DNA of 64,000 nucleotides, from positions 186,001-250,000 of the forward strand of contig NZ_CANMQQ010000005.1 of assembly GCF_947500045.1 (NCBI RefSeq). The letters are read 5' to 3'. Below are positions 55,836-64,000 of the stretch, in pieces; position 1 is the stretch's first letter, and each line of letters opens with the position of its first letter. The notes beneath the pieces are model-generated. The model worked only from the letters and a program-made list of their open reading frames with translations. It had not been told where the DNA came from and ran no database searches. A program made the position numbers and the translations under genes. Origin of the DNA: an uncultured Ruegeria sp. Lineage in GTDB: Bacteria; Pseudomonadota; Alphaproteobacteria; Rhodobacterales; Rhodobacteraceae.

Positions 55836-56356
55836 GGCTAGGTGGCGTTGATATTATTAGTCGTGCAACAAGATCTTCAATGAGGGTTCTTTTGTCGTTA
55901 GGTGTAGCCATACTCTTGGTACACTACTTAGAAATTGATATTTCAGAAGTCACTGTTTTAGGCATCCGGTTAGAACTTAATCAGACTGAAGGTGTAATTA
56001 AATCAGTTCTATTTATCGTCCTAGTTTCGCATGTTGTTCAATGGTTTGGGGATTTTCTGAGCCTTAGAAACTGGAATGTAGCGCTCAAATCTACTGAGGT
56101 TCAAATTCTCTTTGGGGGTAGAACGACTTTAGTTTCAAAACTAGAGATGTACCTTAAGGATTGGGAGAATCTGAAGTCAATCGCCGATGAAGGAAAGGCG
56201 GATGTGTTTGAAAAACAAATAGAATTATTGTCTTCCGAAACCAGAAAGCTCAGACGATTTGTTTTGGGTGATACGATTTACGCTTGGTTCTACGTTGTTC
56301 TTTGGAGTTTGGTTTTACCATTGGGAATTGGAATCTGGGCTTGGAAGGCTGTCTAA
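55832..56356 (+). CDS. AT-rich orphan membrane protein inserted between coxD and coxE
   Basis: 174 residues, no recognised family. Membrane segments lie at about 18-33, 56-73 and 149-171, with a charged helical part (about 100-142, KLEMYLKDWENLKSIADEG) probably in the cytoplasm. The DNA is clearly richer in A/T than coxD and coxE on both sides, with codons such as TTA, ATT and AGA common. It is fitted in precisely: its ATG overlaps the coxD stop (ATGA) and its TAA overlaps the coxE start (TAATG). This suggests either recent acquisition or a fast-evolving operon component. It could modulate the MoxR-VWA pair. Confidence 0.72.
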   Translation: MRLGGVDIISRATRSSMRVLLSLGVAILLVHYLEIDISEVTVLGIRLELNQTEGVIKSVLFIVLVSHVVQWFGDFLSLRNWNVALKSTEVQILFGGRTTLVSKLEMYLKDWENLKSIADEGKADVFEKQIELLSSETRKLRRFVLGDTIYAWFYVVLWSLVLPLGIGIWAWKAV

Positions 56357-57612
56357 TGGCCGAACAACTCCCGCTGGATATTCCTGACAACCCCAAATTG
56401 GCGCAAAATATCACGCATTTTGCGCGTGCGCTGCGCAAGGCGGGTTTGCCGATTGGAACAGGGCGTGTGATCGATGCGATCCGTGCTGTACAGGCGGCAG
56501 GATTCACTGAGAAACGCGATTTCTACTGGACGCTTCATGCCTGTTTCGTGAACCGGCCAGAACACCGAACTGTCTTTTCGCAGGTCTTTCGTCTCTACTG
56601 GCGCGATCCGCGCTACCTCGAACACATGATGTCGATGATGCTGCCTGCCATTCGCGGTGTGCAAGAAGAGCGCAAAGCCGATGCCGCAGAAAAGCGTGCC
56701 GCCGAGGCTCTGCTGGACGGGTTTGAACGAGACCTGCCCGAAATGGTCGAACAGGAAGAAGAAAGCGAGATTGAGATTGATGCGACCCAGACCGCGTCAT
56801 CCGAAGAACGCCTGCGCAATCTTGATTTCGAACAGATGAGCACTTCTGAAATCGCCAAAGCCAAGCGCATTCTTTCGCATCTGACCTTGCCGGTTAAACC
56901 AATCGAATCCCGACGTGGTCAAGCCAGCCATTTGGGCCACCGTATTGATCGGGCCCGAACCCTCAGGTCTTCCATGCGTCAGGGTGGTGAATTGCGCGAC
57001 ATCGCGCGCCTGCAGCCCAAGCCACGTTGGCCGAATTTGGTAGCGCTTTGCGATATCTCGGGCTCGATGAGCCAGTACAGCCGGATCATCCTGCATTTTC
57101 TGCACACGGTTTCGAATGCCAAGGGGGCTGGGTGGGCCAAAGTGCACGCGTTTACGTTCGGCACCCGGCTCACCAATATCACCCGCCATCTGCATCAACG
57201 TGACGTTGACGCAGCGCTGACTGCAGCCGGGGCCGAGGCGCAGGATTGGGAGGGGGGAACCCGGATCGGAGAGTGCCTGCATCAATTCAACCGCGACTGG
57301 TCACGGCGTGTCATGGGGCAGGGTGCGGTGGTTCTGCTGATCACTGATGGCCTGGAGCGGGGCGATCCAGAGGTGTTAGAGAAAGAAATCGAACGCCTGC
57401 AACTGTCATCCCGGCGCTTGATTTGGCTGAACCCTCTGCTGCGCTGGGACGGGTTTGCGCCGAAGGCACAAGGTGTGGCGACTATGCTCCCACATGTCGA
57501 CAGCTTCCGCGCAGGGCATTCTATTGCTTCGCTGGAAGATCTGGCCACTGTGATTTCGCAGCCAGATGATCAGGGACAGAAAGCGCGGTTGATGGCCGCA
57601 CTTTCTGACTAG
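56356..57612 (+). CDS. coxE: VWA domain protein (CoxE-like)
   Basis: 418 residues from ATG 56356, which overlaps the orphan's stop. A region of acidic residues at about 130-150 (EMVEQEEESEIEIDA) precedes a von Willebrand A domain at about 230-410, with the metal-ion-dependent adhesion site in LVALCDISGSMSQYSR (DxSxS). LLITDGLERGDPEVLEK and IWLNPLLRWDGFAPKAQG complete it. MoxR-VWA pairs act together as metal-insertion chaperones for CO dehydrogenase-type enzymes. It ends 3 bases before a convergent gene. Confidence 0.87.
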   Translation: MAEQLPLDIPDNPKLAQNITHFARALRKAGLPIGTGRVIDAIRAVQAAGFTEKRDFYWTLHACFVNRPEHRTVFSQVFRLYWRDPRYLEHMMSMMLPAIRGVQEERKADAAEKRAAEALLDGFERDLPEMVEQEEESEIEIDATQTASSEERLRNLDFEQMSTSEIAKAKRILSHLTLPVKPIESRRGQASHLGHRIDRARTLRSSMRQGGELRDIARLQPKPRWPNLVALCDISGSMSQYSRIILHFLHTVSNAKGAGWAKVHAFTFGTRLTNITRHLHQRDVDAALTAAGAEAQDWEGGTRIGECLHQFNRDWSRRVMGQGAVVLLITDGLERGDPEVLEKEIERLQLSSRRLIWLNPLLRWDGFAPKAQGVATMLPHVDSFRAGHSIASLEDLATVISQPDDQGQKARLMAALSD

Positions 57613-57615
57613 CCG

Positions 57616-58116
57616 TTACGACAGCTGCTCTTCATTGCAATTACGGGCCATTTCCATGGCCTTGTACGTGCCGGTCAGATCGACCGTGAAGGCAAATTCT
57701 TTTTCCGGGAATACGATCATGACCTTTTTCTTGGCAAGATCGTCGGCGAATTGCGGGTCGTCTGACAGAACGTATCCACCCGAATATCCTTTGGTGATAT
57801 TGCCCTTCATGCCGGTGGCCTCACCGACATAAATATTGTCGCCTATGAGGATGGCGACGGCTTCTTTCTCGCCTTTCTTGATGTTGGTCTCGGCCTTGGT
57901 GAAAACGCCCACGTAACCGACACCACGATCTTCAGTCAGCCCCATCTGTACGACGTTTTCATCATCGTCGACCGCTTCGATCAGACACGATTTCTTGTCC
58001 TGATCGATGAAGACCTTCCAGCCCTCGACTTCGCCGTACTTCAGAAATGTATCAGCCCAACCGGCGCTGGCAGCCAGCAGGCTGATCGCCGTTCCCAGTG
58101 TAAGAATGCGTTTCAA
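57616..58116 (-). CDS. Exported protein, weakly IalB-like
   Basis: 166 residues from a TTG at 58116 (MKRILTLGTAISLLAASAGWAD), chosen since it gives a signal peptide and has GGAG eight bases upstream. The mature part is a small acidic beta-rich protein (GWKVFIDQDKKSCLIEAVDDDE, FAFTVDLTGTYKAMEMARNC) with two Cys that may form a disulfide. It faintly resembles invasion-associated locus B proteins; I do not assign a function. It lies on the opposite strand inside the cox locus, separating coxD-coxE from xdhC. Confidence 0.7.
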   Translation of the reverse strand: MKRILTLGTAISLLAASAGWADTFLKYGEVEGWKVFIDQDKKSCLIEAVDDDENVVQMGLTEDRGVGYVGVFTKAETNIKKGEKEAVAILIGDNIYVGEATGMKGNITKGYSGGYVLSDDPQFADDLAKKKVMIVFPEKEFAFTVDLTGTYKAMEMARNCNEEQLS

Positions 58117-58322
58117 CTGTTTGTCTCCGCTTTGAAATATGCAGGGGTAATTCTGGGCGGCACCCGGAATTGAAGGCAGCCTAGAAGGTGGCTCGAAAAC
58201 ATTCAATCGTTTGTGAATATGAATTTAAAATCGGCTTGATAGCGCCGGGAAACTCGACCTCTGACTGCTTTTCATTGTCCTAAAGCTGACTATGTTGAAC
58301 CGAAGCAAGGCCGGAGGTCTCA

Positions 58323-59291
58323 ATGGAACGATTCGATAGCAGCCCGGAAACTGCACTGAAATGGCATCGGGCCGGGAAAGGCGCGGCACTGGCCACTGTG
58401 GTCGAGACCTGGGGCAGCGCGCCGCGCCGTGTCGGTGCGCAATTGGTTATCTCGGGCGACGGTCGGATCGAGGGCTCGGTTTCTGGCGGCTGCGTGGAAG
58501 GCGCGGTGATTGTCGAGGCGTTGGAAGCCATCGAAGAAGGCGAAGCGCGGCTGCTGGAGTTTGGTGTCAGCGATGATGATGCCTTTGCCGTGGGTTTGGC
58601 TTGCGGCGGCACAATCCGTGTTCTGGTTGAACCAATTGGCACGGTCCTGCCCGAACCGATGCTGGCCGAACTGGTCGCAGCACGGGCGCAACGGGAGCCG
58701 CTGGCTTACGAAGTCAATGTCGAAACCGGTCATCGCGCGCTGCGCCGCACTGCCTATGCCGAGAGGTTGCGCATGGACCGGTCCGGGTTCGAAGAAGATG
58801 GTCAAACCTTTGTTGCCATTCACAATCCTCCGCTGCGGTTAATAGTGGTTGGAGCCGTGCATATCGCCCAGGCGCTGGTGCCGATGGCACGGATCGCAGG
58901 CTACGACCCGGCCATTGTCGACCCGCGTGATGCGTTTGCTTCGGATGCCCGTTTTCCCGGAGAGACCATTCTGACGGATTGGCCGGATGAGGCTGTGTCC
59001 AAGCTGGGGTTGGACGCGCGAACAGCGCTCGTGCTGTTGACGCACGACCCCAAGCTGGACGATCCTGCACTACAGGCTGCGCTGTCGGCCAACGTCTTCT
59101 ATATCGGTGCTCTTGGGTCCAAGCGCACCCACGCGAAACGCGTAGATCGGATGAAACAGGCGGGGTTCACTGACGACCAGATTTCACGCATTCACGGGCC
59201 GGTCGGGCTCGATATCGGAGCGGCCAGCCCGTCCGAGATTGCGGTGGCCATTCTGGCGCAAATGACGGCTGTTCTGAGGGGCAAGGCGTGA
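58323..59291 (+). CDS. XdhC/CoxI-family molybdoenzyme maturation protein
   Basis: 322 residues with both XdhC domains. The N-terminal XdhC_CoxI region has VVETWGSAPRRVGAQLVISG and SVSGGCVEGAVIVEAL. The C-terminal Rossmann part has LIVVGAVHIAQALVPMARI and VFYIGALGSKRTHAKRVDRM. XdhC binds molybdenum cofactor and protects or sulfurates it before insertion into hydroxylases. The stop overlaps the next gene as GTGA, and both precede coxSLM, so it probably serves this enzyme. Confidence 0.9.
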   Translation: MERFDSSPETALKWHRAGKGAALATVVETWGSAPRRVGAQLVISGDGRIEGSVSGGCVEGAVIVEALEAIEEGEARLLEFGVSDDDAFAVGLACGGTIRVLVEPIGTVLPEPMLAELVAARAQREPLAYEVNVETGHRALRRTAYAERLRMDRSGFEEDGQTFVAIHNPPLRLIVVGAVHIAQALVPMARIAGYDPAIVDPRDAFASDARFPGETILTDWPDEAVSKLGLDARTALVLLTHDPKLDDPALQAALSANVFYIGALGSKRTHAKRVDRMKQAGFTDDQISRIHGPVGLDIGAASPSEIAVAILAQMTAVLRGKA

Positions 59292-60289
59292 AATTCGGTC
59301 CAGTCGCCCTTTGTGAGGCCAGCGGGGCGATCCTTGCCCATTCAGTCAAAGCGGGTGAGCGAAAGTTGCGGAAGGGCGTTACGCTGACGCCAGAACATAT
59401 CGCCGAATTGCAGCAAGCCGGTCTCACCGAGGTGACGGTCGCCCGATTAGGCCCCGGTGATAGCCATGAAGATGACGCGGCGGCGATGCTCGCCGCGGCC
59501 CTTGTCCCGGACCCTGCACAGGCAAATCTGCGTGTAACCGAGGCGTTTACCGGAAGGGTCAATCTGTTGGCTGACGGACCGGGGGTTGTGGTTTTGGATA
59601 CCGATGCCCTGCAAAGGTTCAATCAGGTCAATCCGATGATCACCGTCGCGACAGTGCCGCAATACCAACAGATGACGGCAGGCGGCATGGTGGCGACGAT
59701 CAAGGTGATCTCATATGCGGTGCCTCTTTCTGATGTTCGAAATGCGACCCAACAGGCGCAGGATGCCATTCGACTTTCGGTGCCGAAATATACGAACGCT
59801 AGTCTTGTGGTCACTGAAATTGCTGGGGGGCCTTCGAATGAGAAAGGTATCGCCGCAATACGCAACCGGGTCGAGGCATTGGGGATGGACCTGTCCGAGG
59901 TTCAGGTCGTGCCGCATCGGATGGACGATCTTACAGCATCGCTGTCGTCCATTGGTGGCGAGATTGTCATGATTTTGACCGGATCGGCTACCTCAGATGA
60001 AAACGATGTGGCGCCAGCCTCTGTGCGGGCTGCAGGGGGGAACGTTGACCGGTTTGGGATGCCGGTTGATCCGGGGAACCTGCTGTTCTTGGGGTCATCC
60101 GGTGATCGCCCGATCATTGGTTTGCCCGGATGCGCGCGTTCACCGGCGCTGAACGGGGCGGACTGGGTGTTATCCCGCGTCGCCTGTGGGATCGAAACAA
60201 CAGGCGCTGATATCGCAGCGATGGGTGTCGGTGGGTTGTTGAAAGAAATCCCGACGCGCCCGCAACCTCGCGCCGCAAAAGGAAAGTGA
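59288..60289 (+). CDS. Molybdopterin-binding protein (MoCF domain)
   Basis: 333 residues starting at a GTG that overlaps the xdhC stop. The C-terminal half resembles MoaB/MogA/MoeA/CinA-type molybdopterin-binding domains (GGEIVMILTGSATSDENDVAP, FGMPVDPGNLLFLG, IGLPGCARSPALNGADWVL). The N-terminal half has a repeat-like pattern (RKLRKGVTLTPEHIAELQQ) seen in MoeA-related proteins. It may handle molybdopterin or transfer MPT for the hydroxylase encoded downstream. Such a gene is commonly found beside coxI/xdhC in these clusters. Confidence 0.8.
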   Translation: MKFGPVALCEASGAILAHSVKAGERKLRKGVTLTPEHIAELQQAGLTEVTVARLGPGDSHEDDAAAMLAAALVPDPAQANLRVTEAFTGRVNLLADGPGVVVLDTDALQRFNQVNPMITVATVPQYQQMTAGGMVATIKVISYAVPLSDVRNATQQAQDAIRLSVPKYTNASLVVTEIAGGPSNEKGIAAIRNRVEALGMDLSEVQVVPHRMDDLTASLSSIGGEIVMILTGSATSDENDVAPASVRAAGGNVDRFGMPVDPGNLLFLGSSGDRPIIGLPGCARSPALNGADWVLSRVACGIETTGADIAAMGVGGLLKEIPTRPQPRAAKGK

Positions 60290-60302
60290 CGCAACGGCAT
60301 TT

Positions 60303-60318
60303 TTGCCCTTTTGGGCAA
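60303..60318 (+). terminator. Hairpin after the molybdopterin-binding gene
   Basis: TTGCCC / GGGCAA with a TTTT loop, flanked by TGACGC (60287-60292) and GCGTCA (60321-60326), a second outer dyad. No run of T follows, so this may be structured leader RNA for coxS rather than a strong terminator. Confidence 0.4.
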
Positions 60319-60443
60319 GCGCGTCATGCTCTGACTGTTAAGTAAAGAAGTTGCGGAAAAAACGGGCAAATATTTTTGTTCTCAAACAAAATTTCCCGTG
60401 TTTAACTCGGGGCAAAGTAAAAACACTAAATTGGGAGGATCTC

Positions 60444-60929
60444 ATGACACAGGTCTCAATGACCGTGAACGGGAAAGCCGTTAGCGGTGACGTTGAAGGC
60501 AGGACATTGCTGTCCAGCTTTTTGCGGGATCAACTGTCGCTGACCGGAACGCATGTCGGATGTGACACGGCACAGTGCGGCGCCTGCGTGGTCCATGTGA
60601 ACGGCGAGGCGATCAAGTCTTGCAACATGCTGGCCCTTGAGGCGGACGGCGCAGATGTCGGAACGATCGAGGGGCAGGCTGCCGAAGATGGCACACTGAA
60701 CGTTATACAGCAGGCCTTTCAGGATCATCACGGATTGCAATGCGGGTTCTGTACGCCGGGCATGGTGATGAGCGCGGCGGCCTTGCTCAAGGATAACCCG
60801 CGCCCGACCGAGGGGGAAATCCGCAAGTACCTTGAAGGCAATCTGTGCCGCTGCACGGGTTATCACAACATCGTCAAGGCGATCATGGCCGCATCGGGCC
60901 AAGACGTTTCCAGCATCGCCGCCGAGTGA
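60444..60929 (+). CDS. coxS: Aerobic CO dehydrogenase-type small subunit, [2Fe-2S]
   Basis: 161 residues from ATG 60444 with GGGAGGATCTC upstream. Two [2Fe-2S] clusters are evident: the N-terminal plant ferredoxin-like Cys 40, 45, 48 and 60 ([11 protein letters not shown]) and the C-terminal helical Cys 100, 103, 135 and 137 ([21 protein letters not shown]). Electron transfer runs from the molybdenum site in CoxL through these clusters to FAD in CoxM. Gene order is S-L-M, as in form II. Confidence 0.94.
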   Translation: MTQVSMTVNGKAVSGDVEGRTLLSSFLRDQLSLTGTHVGCDTAQCGACVVHVNGEAIKSCNMLALEADGADVGTIEGQAAEDGTLNVIQQAFQDHHGLQCGFCTPGMVMSAAALLKDNPRPTEGEIRKYLEGNLCRCTGYHNIVKAIMAASGQDVSSIAAE

Positions 60930-60936
60930 GGCGGGT

Positions 60937-60963
60937 AAGAATTTTCGACGAAAATTCTTTTCC
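60937..60963 (+). terminator. Intercistronic AT-rich hairpin between coxS and coxL
   Basis: Perfect 10-base arms AAGAATTTTC / GAAAATTCTT with a GAC loop, followed by TTTCC. It lies 7 bases after the coxS stop and 18 bases before the coxL start. It looks like a weak terminator or an mRNA-stability stem that could lower coxL relative to coxS. Confidence 0.6.
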
Positions 60964-60980
60964 AGTGAGGAGAACAAGCA

Positions 60981-63341
60981 ATGCCCAAAGACAGTGGCAT
61001 CGGAGCCAGTTCCAAGCGGCGTGAAGACGTACGCTTTCTGACCGGAGCAGGCAATTACACCGACGACATCAACGTACATGGCCAAGCCTATGTACATTTC
61101 CTTAGGTCCGACATCGCGCATGGGCGGATCAACAGTATCGACACATCTGCAGCCGAGGGCATGCCGGGCGTGGTGAAGGTTTTCACCGGCAAGGACTTTG
61201 AAGGCGTGGGCGGAATGCCTTGCGGTTGGGAAGTGACCGACCGTCATGGCGCCCCGATGCAAGAGCCTCCGCATCCGATTCTGGCACAGGGCAAGGTGCG
61301 CCACGTGGGCGACCCTATTGCTGCTGTTGTCGCGGATAGCCTTGAACAAGCCCGCGATGCTGCCGAAGCAATTGAGGTGGATATCGCGGAATTGCCGGCA
61401 GTTATGAATATGAAAGCTGCGGCGCAAGAAGGCGCAACGCTTATTCATGACGACCTGAAGAACAACATCTGTTACGACTGGCATCTGGGCGAAGAGGACA
61501 ATGACAAGGTCAATGAGGTCTTTGCCAATGCGGCGCACGTGACCACGCTGGATCTGGTCAACAATCGTCTGGTCGCCAACCCGATGGAGCCGCGCGTAGC
61601 CGTGGCAGAGTACAGCCGCGGGACCGAGGACTACACGCTATATACAACTTCGCAGAACCCGCATGTGATCCGATTGCTGATGTGCGCCTTTGTTCTGGGC
61701 CTGCCCGAGCACAAGGTACGTGTGGTTGCGCCTGATGTTGGCGGTGGATTTGGCACCAAGATCTTCCACTATGCGGAAGAGGCGTTTTGTACCTTCGCCG
61801 CCAAGGCCTGCAACCGTCCGGTAAAGTGGACGTCCAGCCGGTCCGAGGCGTTCATGTCAGATGCCCATGGCCGCGACCATGTCTCAACGATTGAGCTGGC
61901 GCTGGATGCGGAAAATAACTTTGTCGGTCTGCGCACCAACACCTACGCGAATCTTGGAGCTTATCTTTCGACCTTCTCCAGCTCGGTCCCGACCTGGTTG
62001 CATGGCACTCTGATGGCGGGCAATTACAAAACACCGGTCATTCAGGTGAACGTGAAGGCAATGTTCACCAATACAGTGCCAGTCGATGCCTATCGCGGTG
62101 CGGGCCGACCAGAGGCGACGTACCAATTGGAGCGTGTCATCGACAAAGCAGCTCGTGAGTTGGGCGTTGATCCGATCGCCCTGCGGCGCCAGAACTTCAT
62201 CACCCAGTTCCCGTATGACACACCGGTGGCGCTGACCTATGACACCGGGGATTACAACGGGACGATGGACAAGCTGGAAGCCGCTGCTGATCTGGCAGGC
62301 TTTGCCGCGCGTCGCTCGGCCAGTGAGGCCAAAGGCAAGCTGCGGGGCTTGGGCATCAACTGCTATATCGAGGCCTGCGGCATCGCGCCGTCGAATATCG
62401 TCGGCATGCTGGGGGCCCGGGCAGGGCTTTATGATGCCGCGACGGTACGGGTGAACGCAACCGGTTCGATCAGCGTCATGGTAGGTGCGCACAGCCACGG
62501 GCAAGGCCACGAGACCGCCTTCCCGCAGGTTGTGGCCGACATGATCGGTATCGATGAGTCGATGGTCGAGATCGTGCATGGCGACACCTCGAAAATCCCG
62601 TTTGGCATGGGCACCTATGGCTCGCGCTCGCTGGCGGTTTGCGGGTCGGCGATGGTCAAGGCGACCGAGAAGGTGATCGACAAAGCCAAGAAGATTGCGG
62701 CCCACCTGCTGGAAGCGTCTGAGGCGGATATCGAGCTGAAGGACGGCCAGTTCAGCGTTGCAGGCACCGACAAGTCGGTGGCCTGGGGCGATGTGACCCT
62801 GACGGCTTATGTGCCGCACAACTTCCCGTTGGAAGTTGAGCCGGGGCTTGAGGAGACCGCGTTCTATGATCCGGCCAACTTTACTTTCCCGGCTGGGGCA
62901 TACGCTTGCGAGGTCGAGGTGGACCCCGAAACCGGGCAGGTCACGATCGAAGCCTTCACCGCTGCAGATGACTTTGGCAACATCGTGAACCCGATGATTG
63001 TGGATGGTCAGGTGCATGGCGGTATCGGTCAAGGGATCGGTCAGGCGCTGCTGGAAAATTGCGCTTATGATGAGAACGGCCAGTTGCTGAGCGCGTCCTA
63101 CATGGACTACGCGATGCCGCGGGCCGATGATCTGCCGTTCTATGCGGTTGACCATTCCAGCCAGACCCCATGTACGCACAACCCGTTGGGGGTAAAAGGT
63201 TGCGGCGAGGCTGGAGCCATCGGGTCGCCACCTGCTGTGGTCAACGCGGTGTTGGATGCACTGAATTCGGGTGGCAAGGCTGTCGATCACATCGACATGC
63301 CGATGAGCCCATCGCGTGTCTGGACGGCGATGCACGGTTGA
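60981..63341 (+). CDS. coxL: Aerobic CO dehydrogenase-like molybdenum subunit, form II
   Basis: 786-residue large subunit of the xanthine oxidase family, binding molybdopterin. The family loop [20 protein letters not shown] is at residues 369-388; AYRGAGR at 370-376 is the form II signature, not the form I motif AYRCSFR. Other blocks are [20 protein letters not shown] and [19 protein letters not shown]. Near the C-terminus [20 protein letters not shown] contains the catalytic Glu. Form II enzymes have uncertain substrates, so CO oxidation cannot be assumed. A GAGGAGAAC ribosome site precedes the ATG. Confidence 0.93.
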   Translation: MPKDSGIGASSKRREDVRFLTGAGNYTDDINVHGQAYVHFLRSDIAHGRINSIDTSAAEGMPGVVKVFTGKDFEGVGGMPCGWEVTDRHGAPMQEPPHPILAQGKVRHVGDPIAAVVADSLEQARDAAEAIEVDIAELPAVMNMKAAAQEGATLIHDDLKNNICYDWHLGEEDNDKVNEVFANAAHVTTLDLVNNRLVANPMEPRVAVAEYSRGTEDYTLYTTSQNPHVIRLLMCAFVLGLPEHKVRVVAPDVGGGFGTKIFHYAEEAFCTFAAKACNRPVKWTSSRSEAFMSDAHGRDHVSTIELALDAENNFVGLRTNTYANLGAYLSTFSSSVPTWLHGTLMAGNYKTPVIQVNVKAMFTNTVPVDAYRGAGRPEATYQLERVIDKAARELGVDPIALRRQNFITQFPYDTPVALTYDTGDYNGTMDKLEAAADLAGFAARRSASEAKGKLRGLGINCYIEACGIAPSNIVGMLGARAGLYDAATVRVNATGSISVMVGAHSHGQGHETAFPQVVADMIGIDESMVEIVHGDTSKIPFGMGTYGSRSLAVCGSAMVKATEKVIDKAKKIAAHLLEASEADIELKDGQFSVAGTDKSVAWGDVTLTAYVPHNFPLEVEPGLEETAFYDPANFTFPAGAYACEVEVDPETGQVTIEAFTAADDFGNIVNPMIVDGQVHGGIGQGIGQALLENCAYDENGQLLSASYMDYAMPRADDLPFYAVDHSSQTPCTHNPLGVKGCGEAGAIGSPPAVVNAVLDALNSGGKAVDHIDMPMSPSRVWTAMHG

Positions 63342-63352
63342 GAGGTCGGGGT

Positions 63353-63401
63353 GCGAGGGGCCAGCCCCTCGCGCTCCCCGAGATATTTTTAGCCAGATGA
63401 A
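63353..63401 (+). repeat. Dispersed intergenic hairpin repeat, copy 2
   Basis: GCGAGGGG-CCAG-CCCCTCGC is a perfect 8-base stem with a four-base loop (63353-63372), followed by CTCCCCGAGATATTTTTAGC and CAGATGAA. The other copy lies at 10713-10757 on the minus strand. Both lie in sense orientation between two genes of an operon, here coxL and coxM. Confidence 0.75.
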
Positions 63402-63436
63402 GGGCGGATCCGCGTTCTTCGGAAAGGAAAAACGGA

Positions 63437-64000
63437 ATGTACAGTTTCGAGTTTGAGAAACCCTCGACCATAGCAGATGCAGTTGCTGCATTGGCGAGCG
63501 AGGACGCGCAGGCGTTGGGGGGCGGACAGACCCTGATCCCCACGATGAAGCAACGTTTGGCAGCGCCATCCAAGCTGGTGTCGGTGAGCGGCATCGCCGA
63601 GATGCAGGGTGTTTGCATTGAGGATGATGGTTCGGTGGCCATTGGTGGTGCAACGACCCATGCGCGCGTGGCGGTAGAAGCTGCTGGCAGCTATCCGGCA
63701 CTGGCGGCTGTGGCTGGTCAAATCGGCGATCCGGCGGTGCGCAATCGCGGTACCATTGGTGGTTCAGTTGCCAACAACGACCCGGCAGCCTGCTATCCAG
63801 CCTGTGTGCTGGGATCGGGTGCAACGATCGTCACGAACACTCGCCAGATTGCAGCTGATGACTTCTTTCAGGGCATGTTTACCACAGTGCTGGAGGAGGG
63901 TGAGATCATCACCTCGGTGCGTTTTCCGGTGCCTCAAGCGGCAAGTTATCAGAAGTTTTTGCAGCCTGCGTCACGTTTCGCGCTGGTCGGAGTTTATCTT
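63437..64000 (+). CDS. coxM: Aerobic CO dehydrogenase-type FAD subunit (cut by window edge)
   Basis: The 188 visible residues open the FAD-binding middle subunit: MYSFEFEKPSTIADAVAALA, GGGQTLIPTMKQRLA (residues about 30-44, first FAD loop) and TIGGSVANNDPAACYPAC (second FAD loop). A GGAAAGGAAAAACGG ribosome site precedes the ATG. It would take electrons from CoxS to FAD and on to an acceptor. The rest of the gene lies past position 64000. Confidence 0.9.
   Translation, partial: MYSFEFEKPSTIADAVAALASEDAQALGGGQTLIPTMKQRLAAPSKLVSVSGIAEMQGVCIEDDGSVAIGGATTHARVAVEAAGSYPALAAVAGQIGDPAVRNRGTIGGSVANNDPAACYPACVLGSGATIVTNTRQIAADDFFQGMFTTVLEEGEIITSVRFPVPQAASYQKFLQPASRFALVGVYL

Noticed and set aside
60456..61538. 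A 360-codon minus-strand frame
   Set aside because: It is antisense to coxS and coxL and shows no independent coding sign.
61884..63824. A 646-codon open frame on the minus strand
   Set aside because: It lies antisense to coxL and coxM, which have clear family motifs; its own translation has no recognisable domain and is a by-product of GC-rich codon bias.
1..64000. CRISPR array, prophage or insertion sequence
   Set aside because: No evenly spaced direct repeats, cas genes, phage structural genes or transposases were found.

Overview
The window looks like a chromosomal segment of a Roseobacter-group member of the Rhodobacterales (Alphaproteobacteria). The support is high GC with matching codon use, gene neighbourhoods typical of that order (aroK-aroB with xerD divergent, phr-cfa-trgA-trgB-cysK, miaA/pyrH), Rhodobacterales-type small proteins (DUF6477, DUF6456), and the form II aerobic CO-dehydrogenase-like cluster. 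This is inferred from protein families and gene order; no 16S gene is present. I see no phage, insertion sequence, CRISPR array or plasmid functions, and one tRNA gene.

Layout. 0-7.4 kb: housekeeping block (xerD, two envelope proteins, aroK-aroB, an M50 rhomboid-unrelated site-2 protease, ssb, a lytic transglycosylase, a GAF-LuxR regulator). 7.5-15.4 kb: a Tat-exported metallo-hydrolase convergent to a four-gene oligopeptide-type ABC importer whose non-coding DNA is rich in structure (terminator between binding protein and permease, a dispersed repeat between permease and ATPase, two inverted repeats upstream). 15.4-26.6 kb: miaA and pyrH, a class V aminotransferase, then photolyase, CFA synthase, trgA, trgB, cysK and an MscS-type channel, all on the plus strand, ending at tRNA-Ser(GGA). 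26.8-34.1 kb: an apparent accessory unit of five minus-strand genes (115-aa unknown, two exported arylsulfatases, a DUF3179 membrane protein, an outer-membrane barrel) divergent from a membrane-anchored winged-helix/TPR regulator, with a perfect palindrome between them.

34-48.9 kb: TetR regulator, PPK2, alpha/beta hydrolase, metA, an ATPase, a FadL-type porin, an EamA exporter, a hexapeptide acetyltransferase, guaA, GNAT, an MttB homologue without pyrrolysine, the DUF6477/DUF6456 pair, and oxyR convergent with a peroxiredoxin. 49-54.8 kb: lipA, an M20 hydrolase, hpt, a RatA/Coq10-type START protein, an MmgE/PrpD protein and pyrC.

54.9-64 kb: a split molybdenum hydroxylase locus. MoxR (coxD-like) and VWA (coxE-like) genes are separated by an AT-rich, translationally coupled orphan membrane-protein gene. 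A minus-strand exported protein follows, then xdhC, a molybdopterin-binding protein, coxS, coxL and the start of coxM. CoxL carries the form II motif AYRGAGR, so CO need not be the substrate. The most interesting items are the orphan gene inside the cox maturation operon, the sulfatase/one-component-regulator unit, and the dispersed hairpin repeat found in the same orientation inside two unrelated operons.
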